From Paraburkholderia guartelaensis (lineage in GTDB: Bacteria; Pseudomonadota; Gammaproteobacteria; Burkholderiales; Burkholderiaceae), in the NCBI RefSeq assembly GCF_004353905.1, contig NZ_SMOD01000031.1, forward strand, positions 31,945 to 95,944: a stretch of DNA of 64,000 bases, written 5' to 3'. The translations under genes and the position numbers were made by a program. How positions within the stretch are numbered: position 1 is the first letter of the stretch; each line of letters starts with the position of its first letter. Below are positions 17,476-26,677 of the stretch, piece by piece. Below the pieces are notes generated by a model that saw only the letters and a program-made list of their open reading frames with translations, was not told the DNA's origin and did no database searches.

Positions 17476-17742
17476 ATGAGCAAGCTGATGATCGCCGACC
17501 TGAGCGTCGCGCAGGAACTCGACCGCCGTGAAATGAGCGCCGTGCGCGGCGGCCTGGGCCTTTGGCCCGTCTACTACCCGACGCCGAGCGTGAAGGTCGA
17601 CTCCACCAACTTCTCCGCATCGCAGTTGATCGGCCAAACGAACACCATCCTGTCCAACACGGGCAACGACGTGGCGTTCGTGAACAACCTCCACGCCTCG
17701 ACCAACCCCGTGCAAACGGCTCACAACACGATCCACTTCTGA
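17476..17742 (+). CDS. Double-glycine leader precursor peptide 1
   Basis: 88 residues. Residues 1-26 form a leader, MSKLMIADLSVAQELDRREM then SAVRGG, with the GG at 25-26 as the likely cut site of the C39 exporter at 23606-26677. The remaining 62 residues contain no Cys and are rich in Asn, Thr, Ser and Gln, ending in a basic/aromatic HNTIHF. GGAGAA lies 6 bases before the ATG. It is nearly the twin of the precursor at 31209-31481: the leader differs at one position (R18/S18) and much of the core is shared. Function of the mature peptide (bacteriocin, signal or matrix protein) is unknown. Confidence 0.85.
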   Translation: MSKLMIADLSVAQELDRREMSAVRGGLGLWPVYYPTPSVKVDSTNFSASQLIGQTNTILSNTGNDVAFVNNLHASTNPVQTAHNTIHF

Positions 17743-17754
17743 TCGTGCTGCCAG

Positions 17755-17780
17755 CCGTGGAGGCTTACCCGCTTCCACGG
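17755..17780 (+). terminator. Hairpin between precursor 1 and the secretion genes
   Basis: CCGTGGAGGC (17755-17764) pairs with GCTTCCACGG (17771-17780), 10 bp with one G-U pair and a 6-base loop, but without a T-run. It may stabilise the precursor mRNA or give partial termination, so that the peptide is made in excess over the exporter. Confidence 0.45.
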
Positions 17781-17856
17781 CGCCGCCCTCCACCGCATCC
17801 GCTGCACACCGCTTCTTCGTCGCGTCCTTCGCCGCCTTTCCCTCAAGGAGTCGATC

Positions 17857-19338
17857 GTGAACACACCGCTCTCGCCGTCCGCCGCACATGCAGGCCGCGG
17901 CGCGTCGCGCTGGCTGACCCGCTTCGTCGGAACGGCTGGGTTGTGTGCTGTGGCGCTGTGCGGGTGCACGGATCTGAGTACGCCTGCGTATAGGCGCCCG
18001 GACATGCCTGAGAAGGACGCCTGGGCGCATACGAGCCGCACGTTTTCCGCGGCCGATACGGTCAATCCGCAGTGGTGGAAAGAGTTCGACGATCCCTACC
18101 TGAATACACTCATAGAAAAGGCGATTGCGGGCAATGTCGATATCCGGGTACTGGCCGCGCGCATTGACGTGGTCGGCGCGCAGATCGGGGAAGTGCAGGC
18201 CGGTGCACTTCCCACGGTCGACGCGGGCGCGGGTATCGATTATGAGAAGAGCACGGGGCTAGCGCTCTCGAAGACCTATAACGTCGCCACTCAGGTGAAC
18301 TGGGACATCGATATCTGGGGCAAAGTAGAAAAAAGCGTGCAGGCCCAAAAGGCCGAGTATCACGCTAGCGAAGCGGATTGGCGTGCAGGCTATTTGACGC
18401 TCGTTGCGAATGTGGCGAGCACTTATTTCCAGATTCTCCAGTTCGACGATCAGATCCGCGACGAGGAAGACACGCTCAGGCGGAACAAGCAGATTCTCAC
18501 CATCTACCAGCAGATGTACGCAAACGGTGTCGCACCCAAGACCGAGGTGCTGCGCCAGAGCGCGGAAGTCAATGGCGTCACGAACGAACTGCTGGAATTG
18601 CACCGCGAGCGCGATACCGCCGAAAACGCGCTCTCCACGCTGGTTGGCGTGCCTGCGGGCGAGTTCAAGATGCCGTCAGGCCAGCTGCGCCAGCGCGTGA
18701 AGTTGCCGGACGTGCCCATGGGCCTGCCCGCGCAGCTGCTGGGGCGCCGCCCCGATGTGGTGGCCGCGCAGTACCGCATTCTCGAATCCTATCACGAAGT
18801 CGGTTCCGCGCGGCTCGCGCAATTGCCGACCATCAGCCTCACGGGCCGCGCCGGCACAGCCGCGTTCTCGCTCTCCGATCTCTTCAAAGTGTTCACGCTG
18901 AGCTTCATGCCGAGTATCGACTTCCCGATGTTCGACCCCAGCGTGCATGCTCATATCAAGACGACGGAGGCCCAGAGCAAGGTTGCCGAAGAGCAGTATC
19001 GCCAGGTCGTGTTCACGGCGTTCGAAGAAGTCGAGAACGCGCTCGTGAACCTCGATGCGCATAAAAAGCAGCGCATCGAATTGTTGCAGCAGAACGAACG
19101 GCTGCGCACCGTCGCGGCTCAGGTCGAGGCGCAGTTGAAGGAAGGGCTCGTGTCGCAACTCGAAGTATTGGAGTCCGAACGTTCGCTCGCTAATGCGGAA
19201 CAGTCGCTTCTCTCCAACCATGAGCTGATCCTGAGCGACACTGTCACCCTCTACAAGGCGATCGGCGGCGGCTGGCCCGACGTCGCTGTCGCCAACGTGG
19301 CCTCGAATTCCGCTGTGTCGGCAGCGCCCGTCAAGTGA
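17857..19338 (+). CDS. Outer-membrane channel lipoprotein of the TolC/NodT family
   Basis: 493 residues. A lipoprotein signal ends in VALCGC, so the mature protein is lipid-anchored at that Cys. The rest is the duplicated outer-membrane efflux protein fold of NodT-type channels (NPQWWKEFDDPYLNTLI, YFQILQFDDQIRDEEDTL, GVPAGEF, LGRRPDVVAAQYRIL, AFEEVENALVNLDAHKKQR). It should form the outer-membrane tunnel of a tripartite exporter. The start is GTG at 17857, with AAGGAG 6 bases away. It follows precursor 1 by 114 bases and precedes the FHA, HlyD, PpiC and ABC genes, so it is the natural exit duct of this type I system. Confidence 0.9.
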   Translation: MNTPLSPSAAHAGRGASRWLTRFVGTAGLCAVALCGCTDLSTPAYRRPDMPEKDAWAHTSRTFSAADTVNPQWWKEFDDPYLNTLIEKAIAGNVDIRVLAARIDVVGAQIGEVQAGALPTVDAGAGIDYEKSTGLALSKTYNVATQVNWDIDIWGKVEKSVQAQKAEYHASEADWRAGYLTLVANVASTYFQILQFDDQIRDEEDTLRRNKQILTIYQQMYANGVAPKTEVLRQSAEVNGVTNELLELHRERDTAENALSTLVGVPAGEFKMPSGQLRQRVKLPDVPMGLPAQLLGRRPDVVAAQYRILESYHEVGSARLAQLPTISLTGRAGTAAFSLSDLFKVFTLSFMPSIDFPMFDPSVHAHIKTTEAQSKVAEEQYRQVVFTAFEEVENALVNLDAHKKQRIELLQQNERLRTVAAQVEAQLKEGLVSQLEVLESERSLANAEQSLLSNHELILSDTVTLYKAIGGGWPDVAVANVASNSAVSAAPVK

Positions 19339-19370
19339 GCGCGTTCGTTGCGGCGGGCCGCCTCAGTTGT

Positions 19371-19398
19371 TTGACTCCAGCCAACAGTCGCCTACACT
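19371..19398 (+). promoter_or_regulatory. Candidate sigma-70 promoter for the FHA-HlyD-PpiC-ABC operon
   Basis: TTGACT (19371-19376) and TACACT (19393-19398) are separated by 16 bases, about 118 bases before the FHA gene. It would allow basal expression of the exporter apart from the sigma-54 precursor promoters. Confidence 0.5.
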
Positions 19399-19515
19399 TT
19401 TCTAACACCCCGATCGCCGTGTGCAAGGCGCGCGGCTTCACACGGAGAGTCAGTGCGCACGCGGCGCTTGCGCCACGCGCGGCCTGGCTGACAACTGCTG
19501 ATCGCTGGCGGAATC

Positions 19516-21378
19516 ATGGTGCCTGACGCCGCTTCCATTGCCGAGAGCCAGACATCGCTCGACCGGACGTTCGATATCGTGCTGCGGCCGATATCGCATG
19601 CGGAGCTGGGCGAGATCCGCATCGACAAGGATCTTTTCGCAGTCGGGCGGACACAGCCGCCTTTTGCCGAGGCGAAGCCCGACGTCGTGGTCGATGTCTC
19701 GCGCCGTCACGCGCGCATTTTCCGCGAGGGCGCGGCGGCCTACGTCGCCGACCTGGGCAGCAAGAACGGCACTGCGGTCAATGGCATCGAAGTGACCCAG
19801 AAGCCCCACGTTCTCAAAGACGGCGACGAACTCAGTTTCGGCGGCGCGCTCGCGTTTCGCGTGAGCTTCGCGCCCCGTACGGTGCGCGCGCCCGCGCGGG
19901 CGATCGTGGTGACGCTCACGCCGGTGCGCGACGATCTCGGTTTGCAGCAGATCGTCGTCACGAGTTTTCCGTTCCTGGTCAGCAAGGCCGACGAGACGTT
20001 CTCGCAGTATCACGACGCGTATCCGCATCAGGTGAATTATTTGTCGCGGCGTCATGCGCATATCTATGCCGAAGACGATGCGATGTATGTCGAAGACCTC
20101 GGCAGCACCAACGGCACGTTCCTCGACGGACAGCGGCTCGACGATCACGCGGTCAAGCTCGAAGACGGCCAGCGGATCGCCTTTGGCGGCGAGCATTTCG
20201 TTTACCGGGTCGGCCTCGAGAGCACGAGTGGAAGCGATGCCACCGTGACCGCGACGCGCGAGCGCCGCGCGTCGGTGCTTGCCGAAGACGCCGACCGCAC
20301 GACCTTCATCGGCAGCGCGCATTCGTTTCTCGACATTTTCTGCACGCCGCCCGCGCCCGCGCAGGAAGACGAAATCAACCCCGATGCGCCGCAACCCGCG
20401 CCGGAACCGGGCCATGACACGCGACGCCGGCGCGGCAAGATCGAGGTCTTCCTGAGCGAACTGAGCGAAGCGCTGGGCGGCAGCGGCAAGATCAACATGC
20501 GCGCTTTCGTGCGGTGGGGCGGTGGCGGGATTGCCGTGATCGTCGCGCTCGTTGCCCTCACGTATTTCCAGGGCGCGCCGCAGCGCGACATGCGGGCGTT
20601 GCTCACGAGCGGCCAGTTCGAAAGCGCGGCGCACATGGCCGATCAATATCTCGCGCGCCACCCGAACGACAGCACGTGGCGCGCGATGGGGACGGAAGCG
20701 CTCATCAAGGCGGACGTGCCCGACTGGGTCGCCGCGATCAACGCGCGTGCGTTCGACCGTGCGCGCGCCATCGTGGAAGACATGCGTACGCTCGCGCGCC
20801 ACAATCCGGACGCCGCGCCGCTCGTGGAAAACATCGACTGGATCGGCGCGCTGCAATCGTTCGTGCAGGGACGGGGCGGTTCGCAGGCGCCGATTCGTCT
20901 CTATCACGACGAAGCCCCGATCCATGCGCTGACGAGCCGCTGGAACGACGACCCCGGCGAGCATCAACGTGCATTCGACCGGATTTCGGCCTATGTGCCG
21001 GCGTTTGCCGCCGTGTACGCGGATTCGCTCAGCCACTTGCGCAAGCTGCAGAGCGACGACTCCGTGTATGTCGCCGCGCTCGAGCGCATCCAGCAGGCAA
21101 TCGACAGTGCGCTCGCGACCGACCGCTTCGACGCGCTGACCGCGATGCTGAGCGACTATGCGCAGCGCTATCCGCGCCTCGCCGGGCTCGATGCTGTGCG
21201 CGCCGACGTCGACCAGTACGAACAGATCGACAGCGAGGCGCACGCGGGCCATGTGCAGGCCGTGCACGACCGCCTGGCCGCCGCTCACTTCGTCACGCCA
21301 CCGTTCGCAGCCCATGCGGACGCGCTCGAAAAGCTTGCGCTAGCGGGAGGGCATGGTGAATCCGCGCCAGCTCATTGA
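19516..21378 (+). CDS. Membrane protein with two FHA domains
   Basis: 620 residues. Two forkhead-associated domains occupy about residues 25-115 and 135-230. Each has the phospho-Thr-binding hallmarks: RRHARI (63-68) with GSKNGT, and RRHAHI (178-183) with GSTNGT. A membrane helix (GIAVIVALVALTYF, about 337-352) follows, then a helical C-terminal domain of about 265 residues, probably periplasmic, that I do not recognise. FHA proteins read Thr phosphorylation by partner kinases; the kinase at 32013-34112 and PP2C phosphatase at 28167-28937 are the obvious partners. Its end overlaps the HlyD gene by 26 bases, so the two are translationally linked. Confidence 0.88.
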   Translation: MVPDAASIAESQTSLDRTFDIVLRPISHAELGEIRIDKDLFAVGRTQPPFAEAKPDVVVDVSRRHARIFREGAAAYVADLGSKNGTAVNGIEVTQKPHVLKDGDELSFGGALAFRVSFAPRTVRAPARAIVVTLTPVRDDLGLQQIVVTSFPFLVSKADETFSQYHDAYPHQVNYLSRRHAHIYAEDDAMYVEDLGSTNGTFLDGQRLDDHAVKLEDGQRIAFGGEHFVYRVGLESTSGSDATVTATRERRASVLAEDADRTTFIGSAHSFLDIFCTPPAPAQEDEINPDAPQPAPEPGHDTRRRRGKIEVFLSELSEALGGSGKINMRAFVRWGGGGIAVIVALVALTYFQGAPQRDMRALLTSGQFESAAHMADQYLARHPNDSTWRAMGTEALIKADVPDWVAAINARAFDRARAIVEDMRTLARHNPDAAPLVENIDWIGALQSFVQGRGGSQAPIRLYHDEAPIHALTSRWNDDPGEHQRAFDRISAYVPAFAAVYADSLSHLRKLQSDDSVYVAALERIQQAIDSALATDRFDALTAMLSDYAQRYPRLAGLDAVRADVDQYEQIDSEAHAGHVQAVHDRLAAAHFVTPPFAAHADALEKLALAGGHGESAPAH

Positions 21379-22786
21379 GCGCTTGCGCAAGGCGATCGGC
21401 TTGCTTGGGGGGCATGCGGCGCCGGAGCCGCCGCGGCCGCTTGGCGAGGCGCTGGGCGACCACAGCGAGGAGGGCGTGGCGATCCTCACCGCGCGCCCGT
21501 GGCGCCTCATCGAAGCCACGATCATCACGATGGTTGCGCTCGTGGTGTGCGCCCTCCTGTGGTCGTTCGTCGGACGCGCAGACGTCATCGTGAGCGCGCC
21601 GGGGGCGCTGGCTCCGGAATCCGAAGTGCGTCGCATCTACGCGCCGGTGGATGGGGAACTCGTGGATATCTACATCGCCGAAGGTCAGCCCGTGGAGAAG
21701 GACGACGTCATTGGCCGTATCAATGCGCGCGGTGCGATCCAGGCGGCGACCAACGCGCTCGACGCGCGCCTGAAGCTCGACGACGCCGAGCGCGACTGGA
21801 AGGAGTTCCCCGAGAAGAAGGCGCTCATGGAGCGCAAGGCCGAGGCGCTCAAGGCGCAGATGGACGTTGAAGCACATATGCATGAGACGCGCGTGGCAGA
21901 AGGCACGAGCAAGCTCCAGCAGTCCGAGAACGCCCAGCTCGACGAAGCGCGCGGCAATATCGACAACGCGCGCCACGTGCGAGACCTCGCGAAGGAAGAC
22001 CAGGACAAGTACGAGCGTCTGTTCGCGCTGCCGGGCGGCGGCGGGGTCTCGCAAAGCCAGGTCGAGGAAAAGCGCAGCGCGTTCCTGCAGGCGGATAACA
22101 ACTACCGGATCGCGCAGGCGCGGCTCACCGAATTGCAGGCGCAAACGAGCCACGACTTCGCGCAGGCGAAGGCGCAGCTCGAAGGCAGCGCCGGGCAGCT
22201 TACGTCGCTGCGCATCGAATACGACGCGACAGAGCGCGAAATCGCCAATACCGAGGACAAGCTGCGCCTGCAGGTGCAAACCGCGCGCCTTGCCGCCGAC
22301 GCGGCGGCGCGTATCCGCTTCGAGAACATCGACAAGGACAACTTCCTGCTCGTGCTCGCGCCGGTCTCGGGCGTGATTACGGACGTGACGACGACGCAGC
22401 CCGGCGACAAGATCCAGGCGAACACGCCGCTCGGAGGCATTGCGCCCGCCAATGCGCGCCCTGTCGTGAAGGTGGCGATTGCGGAGCAGGACCGCGCGTT
22501 CCTGCATGAGGGCTTGCCCGTCAAGCTGAAATTCAACGCGTTTCCATATCAGCGCTATGGCGTGGTGGACGGCACGCTCGAATATATTTCGCCGACCACG
22601 AAACCCCAGGCGCAGACGAAGGAGCCCGTTTATGAGGGGCGCGTGCGTCTCGCGCGCGATCATTTTTCGATTGGTGGCGCGACGTATCCGCTGCGCTACG
22701 GCATGACGGCAACCGCCGAAATCGTGGTGCGCGAGCGGCGCCTGATCGACTTCGCGCTGGACCCGTTCCGGCAGGTCGCTGGCTGA
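21353..22786 (+). CDS. HlyD-family membrane-fusion (adaptor) protein
   Basis: 477 residues. One N-terminal membrane helix (IITMVALVVCALLWSFVG, about 56-74) is followed by a lipoyl half-motif (IYAPVDGELVDIYIAEGQPV), a long coiled-coil hairpin (about 140-320), the second lipoyl half (VLAPVSGVITDVTTTQPGD) and a beta-barrel/C-terminal part (YPLRYGMTATAEIVVRERRL). This is the periplasmic adaptor of type I secretion, joining the ABC exporter to the outer-membrane channel. GGGAGG precedes the ATG at 21353, which lies inside the end of the FHA gene. Confidence 0.92.
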   Translation: MVNPRQLIERLRKAIGLLGGHAAPEPPRPLGEALGDHSEEGVAILTARPWRLIEATIITMVALVVCALLWSFVGRADVIVSAPGALAPESEVRRIYAPVDGELVDIYIAEGQPVEKDDVIGRINARGAIQAATNALDARLKLDDAERDWKEFPEKKALMERKAEALKAQMDVEAHMHETRVAEGTSKLQQSENAQLDEARGNIDNARHVRDLAKEDQDKYERLFALPGGGGVSQSQVEEKRSAFLQADNNYRIAQARLTELQAQTSHDFAQAKAQLEGSAGQLTSLRIEYDATEREIANTEDKLRLQVQTARLAADAAARIRFENIDKDNFLLVLAPVSGVITDVTTTQPGDKIQANTPLGGIAPANARPVVKVAIAEQDRAFLHEGLPVKLKFNAFPYQRYGVVDGTLEYISPTTKPQAQTKEPVYEGRVRLARDHFSIGGATYPLRYGMTATAEIVVRERRLIDFALDPFRQVAG

Positions 22787-22834
22787 AGACACTAATCAGT
22801 TCGGAATTCAGGAATCGGAAATCAGGGGAACGCA

Positions 22835-23587
22835 ATGACGACAATTGTACGGATCGACGATGAAGCGATCGGCACGGAAGATTTCATCCGCGTGCTGAAA
22901 CTCACGGGGCAGTTCGAGAGCCTGGTCGAGCAGCAGGTGCGCGACCGGCTGACGGTCATCGCCGCGAAGAAGATGGGCGTGAAGGTGGAGCCCGACGAAA
23001 TCCAGCAACGTGCAGACCAGTTTCGCCGTGTGCGGGGGCTGCACCGCGCGGCGGACATGAATCGCTATCTGGACGTGTTCGGTATCAGTCTCGATGAATT
23101 CGAACGCTTCATTACCGACACGCTCTATCAGGAGAAGACCTTCAACCAGATCTGCAACGACGAGGCGGTCGAAAGCTATTTCAAGCTCAATTCGCCGAAA
23201 TTCGACAGTATCGAAGTGAGCCACATCGTGGTGGACTCGGAAGGCAAGGCGCGCGAGGTCATGTCGATTCTGGAGGACGAGCCGCAGGCGTTCGGCGAAA
23301 TGGCGCGCGAGCATTCGATCGCCGATACCAGCGAGCGCGGCGGCGTGATCGGCAAGGTGTTGCGCGGGTCGTTGAAAACGGACATCGAGGCGAAGGTGTT
23401 CAATGCGCAGGTTGGCGACCTGCTGGGCCCGTTTCCCGCGCCGGACGGTTCGTTCTTCGAAATTTTCTGCGTGACGGCAAAGCATCCGGCGTCGCTCGAA
23501 GCCGACGTTTCTGCCGAGGTACGGCGGCTCTTGCGCGAAGAGTGGCTCGCGGAGCGCGCGCAAGAACATATCATCGACGCGCACTGA
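22835..23587 (+). CDS. PpiC/parvulin-type peptidyl-prolyl isomerase-like protein
   Basis: 250 residues: an N-terminal SurA-like helical chaperone part (about 1-115) and a parvulin domain (VSHIVVDSEGKAREVMSIL to DLLGPFPAPDGSFFEIF). The parvulin block AREHSIADTSERGGVIG matches the family core. No signal peptide is present, so it should act in the cytoplasm on the exporter or on precursors before transport. GGGGAA lies before the ATG at 22835. Genes of this type next to HlyD and peptidase-ABC genes are known from cyanobacterial peptide-export loci; here it may hold precursors unfolded. Confidence 0.87.
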   Translation: MTTIVRIDDEAIGTEDFIRVLKLTGQFESLVEQQVRDRLTVIAAKKMGVKVEPDEIQQRADQFRRVRGLHRAADMNRYLDVFGISLDEFERFITDTLYQEKTFNQICNDEAVESYFKLNSPKFDSIEVSHIVVDSEGKAREVMSILEDEPQAFGEMAREHSIADTSERGGVIGKVLRGSLKTDIEAKVFNAQVGDLLGPFPAPDGSFFEIFCVTAKHPASLEADVSAEVRRLLREEWLAERAQEHIIDAH

Positions 23588-23605
23588 GCGCGCAGAGCCA
23601 CGCAG

Positions 23606-26600
23606 ATGGACACCCAGGCGCCCCTACCTGCCAGCGCGCCGTCGCTGGTGGATTTTCTCGCATCGGTCGAACCGCTCTCGCTTTTTTCGCGCGAAGAGCT
23701 CGACCGTCTCGCCGCGCAGGTCGAAATGCACAGCTACGCATTCGGCGACACGCTCTGCAAGCGCGGCGAGCCCGCAGCCGGACTCTATGTGATCCGCTCG
23801 GGCTCCGTGCGGCTCATTGCCGAAGAGCGCGGCAAGGAAATGAGTCTAGGCGTGCGCAAGGAACGCGAAGTGTTCGGCGAGATCGCCATGCTGCGCGATT
23901 ACTGGCACGAAGTGTCGGTGCGCGCTTCCGCGAAGACCGAAGTGCTTTGCATCCCGCGCGCGGCGCTCGAACCGCTGCTGGCTGCGAATCCGGCCGCGCA
24001 GTCGTTCGTGACGAGCTATGTCGCGATCAGCTCCGCGGGCGGGTTCGTCACCCGGCTATTCGACCTGCGTGGCAAGCTTTCGCGCGCCGAGCTGGAAGAG
24101 TATGTGTCGAGCGTGGGCGTCAAGCGCGTGAGCGCGGGCAAGGAGATCATCCATCAGGGTGCCGGCGGTGACATGCGCCTCTATGTCGTGCGTCAGGGCG
24201 AGGTCAGTATTGCACGCGAGGAAGATGGCAACGTCTATCAGATCGCGAAGCTCGGCGCGGGAGAGATTTTCGGCGAACGCGCGTGCCTGCTTCGCCAGGA
24301 TCAGCCCGCGAGCGTCACGGCGCTGACCGATGTGCGGCTGCTGGTGATTCCCGAGAAGACCGTGCATTTCATGCTGGAGCGCAACCCGAAGTTGCGGGAG
24401 GTGCTGGAAGAGCGCGTGCGCTTCAACGAGCGCGAATTGCAGCGGCAGAAGAAGCTCGCCGAGCGCCGCAGCCGGCCCGTTGCCGTGGACAGCGGCGCGG
24501 ACGCGGGATTCAGCGAACGCGTGGTCAAGCGCTTCGTGCTGGTCGAGCAGGCCGAGGAGATGGATTGCGGCGCGGCGTGCCTCGCCATGATTTGCCGGCA
24601 TTACGGCATTCCCATGACGCTCGGCAAGTTGCGCGACCTCGCGAACGTGACGACGCAGGGCGCGACGCTGGACAGTCTCGCGCGCACCGGCGAGGCGCTC
24701 GGCTTCACCACGCGCGGCGTGCAGTGCACATATGAAGCGCTGCAAGGGTTCGAGCTTCCCTTCATCGCGCACTGGGAGGGCTACCACTATATCGTCGTGT
24801 ACGGCGTGTCGAAGCAATGGGTGAGGGTGGCCGACCCGGCGCTCGGCTTTCGCAAGCTGAGCGTCGACGCGTTCGAGCGCGGCTGGAACGGCACGTGCCT
24901 GCTGTTCACCGCGGTCGAGACCACGGGCGCGCAAGCGGCGACGCGCTCGCCGTGGGTGCGCTTCATCGGTTATCTCCTGCCATACCGGAAAATACTCGCT
25001 CACCTGTTTCTTGCGACCTTCGTGATCCAGATGCTGGGCGTGGTGCCGCCGCTCATCATCCAGAACATTCTCGACAGCGTGATCGTCCACCAGAACGTGA
25101 GCCTGCTGCATCTCCTGATCGTGGGGCTCATTATTTCTCATGTGTTTACGCAGCTCATGACGACGATACGCGCGCATCTGTCGAATTTCATGGTGCGCAG
25201 TCTCGACTTCGCGATGATGTCGCAGTTCTTCAAGCACACGATGTCGCTGCCGTTCTCGTTTTTCGCACGCCGTAAAACGGGTGATATCTTCGCGCGCTTT
25301 CAGGAGAACCAGACGATACGCGCGTTTCTGACCGAATCGACAGTGACCACGGCGTTGAATCTGCTGATGATCTTCATCTACTTCACGATCATGTTCCTCT
25401 ACAACGTGAAGCTGACGCTGCTGCTGATCGCGTTCGTGATCCCCATCATGGCGCTCACCGCCATTGCCACGCCGCGCATCAAGCGCTATGCCCGCGATGT
25501 CTTTGCCGTGTCTACCGATGCGCGCTCGATGCTGATGGAGACGCTTGGCGGCGTCGAAACCGTGAAGGGCATGGGGATAGAAAGGGCGGTGCGCCTGAAG
25601 TGGGAGCGCAAGTACGCGAAGTCACTCGAAGTGCAGTATCGGGCGCAGGCGTTCAATATTCTGGTGGGTCTCGGCAGCCAGTTGCTCAATGCCGCGACCA
25701 CGATCGTGATTCTCTGGGCGGGTGCCACGCTCGTGCTCGATCAGGAGTTGAGCATTGGGCAGCTCATTGCGTTCAATGCCTTCATGGGCAGCGTGCTTGC
25801 GCCGCTCATGGGCCTCGTTGGGCTTTGGAGCCTCATGAACGACGCAGCGGTCGCGATGGAGCGGCTAGGCGATGTGCTCGACATCGAGCCCGAGCAGAAG
25901 CCCGCCGACCTGGGGTCGCGCGTGCTGCTTCCGGACTTGCAGGGCGACATCGAATTCGATGGCGTGTATTTCCGCTATGGCGGCAACGAGACGCCTTATG
26001 TGCTGGAGAACATCAGCTTTTCGGTAGCACGCGGCCAGATGGTGGCGATCGTCGGGCGCAGCGGCTCAGGCAAGACGACGCTCGCGAAGCTGCTGGTGGG
26101 CTTCTATGCGCCGACCGAAGGCAAGATCAACGTGGACGGCTACGACATGAGCGCGATCGACCACGCATACTTTCGCGCACAGGTGGGCTACGTGATGCAG
26201 ACGAACCTCGTGTTCTCCGGCACGATCGCCGAGAACATCGCGTGCGGCGATGCAACGCCGGACTGGCGGCGCATGGAAGAAGTGGCGCGCATGGCCGATG
26301 CGCACGCGTTCATCAGCAAGATGCCGCTCGGCTACGAGCAGGTAGTGGGCGAGCGCGGTATGGGCCTTTCGGGCGGGCAGATCCAGCGGCTTTGCATAGC
26401 GCGCGCGCTTTATCATGACCCACGCCTGCTCGTGTTCGACGAGGCCACCTCGTCGCTCGACACGCAGTCGGAAAGTAACATCCTCTCGAACATGCACGAC
26501 ATCCTCCAGGGCCGCACGGCGCTCATCATCGCGCACCGGTTAAGCACCATCATGCGGGCGGACAAGATCCTCGTGCTCTACGAAGGGGCGATCGTGGAGC

Positions 26601-26677
26601 AGGGGCGGCACGAAGAACTCGTCGAGCGCAAGGGCATGTATTACCAGCTCGTGCAAAAGCAGCTGGGGGCGTCATGA
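23606..26677 (+). CDS. Peptidase-containing ABC exporter with two cyclic-nucleotide-binding domains
   Basis: 1023 residues. Order: cNMP-binding domain 1 (about 22-140), cNMP-binding domain 2 (about 155-275), C39 cysteine peptidase (about 305-435), six-helix exporter domain (about 455-740) and ATPase (about 775-1020). C39 catalytic residues are present: Gln315, Cys321 in MDCGAACLAM, His394 in GYHYIVV and Asp410 in VADP. The ATPase has Walker A GRSGSGKTT (817-825), signature LSGGQ (921-925) and D945-E946. It should cut double-glycine leaders and export the cores. It starts 18 bases after the PpiC gene and its end overlaps the sigma-54 activator by 4 bases (ATGA). Confidence 0.94.
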   Translation: MDTQAPLPASAPSLVDFLASVEPLSLFSREELDRLAAQVEMHSYAFGDTLCKRGEPAAGLYVIRSGSVRLIAEERGKEMSLGVRKEREVFGEIAMLRDYWHEVSVRASAKTEVLCIPRAALEPLLAANPAAQSFVTSYVAISSAGGFVTRLFDLRGKLSRAELEEYVSSVGVKRVSAGKEIIHQGAGGDMRLYVVRQGEVSIAREEDGNVYQIAKLGAGEIFGERACLLRQDQPASVTALTDVRLLVIPEKTVHFMLERNPKLREVLEERVRFNERELQRQKKLAERRSRPVAVDSGADAGFSERVVKRFVLVEQAEEMDCGAACLAMICRHYGIPMTLGKLRDLANVTTQGATLDSLARTGEALGFTTRGVQCTYEALQGFELPFIAHWEGYHYIVVYGVSKQWVRVADPALGFRKLSVDAFERGWNGTCLLFTAVETTGAQAATRSPWVRFIGYLLPYRKILAHLFLATFVIQMLGVVPPLIIQNILDSVIVHQNVSLLHLLIVGLIISHVFTQLMTTIRAHLSNFMVRSLDFAMMSQFFKHTMSLPFSFFARRKTGDIFARFQENQTIRAFLTESTVTTALNLLMIFIYFTIMFLYNVKLTLLLIAFVIPIMALTAIATPRIKRYARDVFAVSTDARSMLMETLGGVETVKGMGIERAVRLKWERKYAKSLEVQYRAQAFNILVGLGSQLLNAATTIVILWAGATLVLDQELSIGQLIAFNAFMGSVLAPLMGLVGLWSLMNDAAVAMERLGDVLDIEPEQKPADLGSRVLLPDLQGDIEFDGVYFRYGGNETPYVLENISFSVARGQMVAIVGRSGSGKTTLAKLLVGFYAPTEGKINVDGYDMSAIDHAYFRAQVGYVMQTNLVFSGTIAENIACGDATPDWRRMEEVARMADAHAFISKMPLGYEQVVGERGMGLSGGQIQRLCIARALYHDPRLLVFDEATSSLDTQSESNILSNMHDILQGRTALIIAHRLSTIMRADKILVLYEGAIVEQGRHEELVERKGMYYQLVQKQLGAS

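Noticed and set aside
19450..21315. 621-codon open frame on the minus strand opposite the FHA gene
   Set aside because: The plus strand has two complete FHA domains and a ribosome-binding context; the antisense frame shows no domain.
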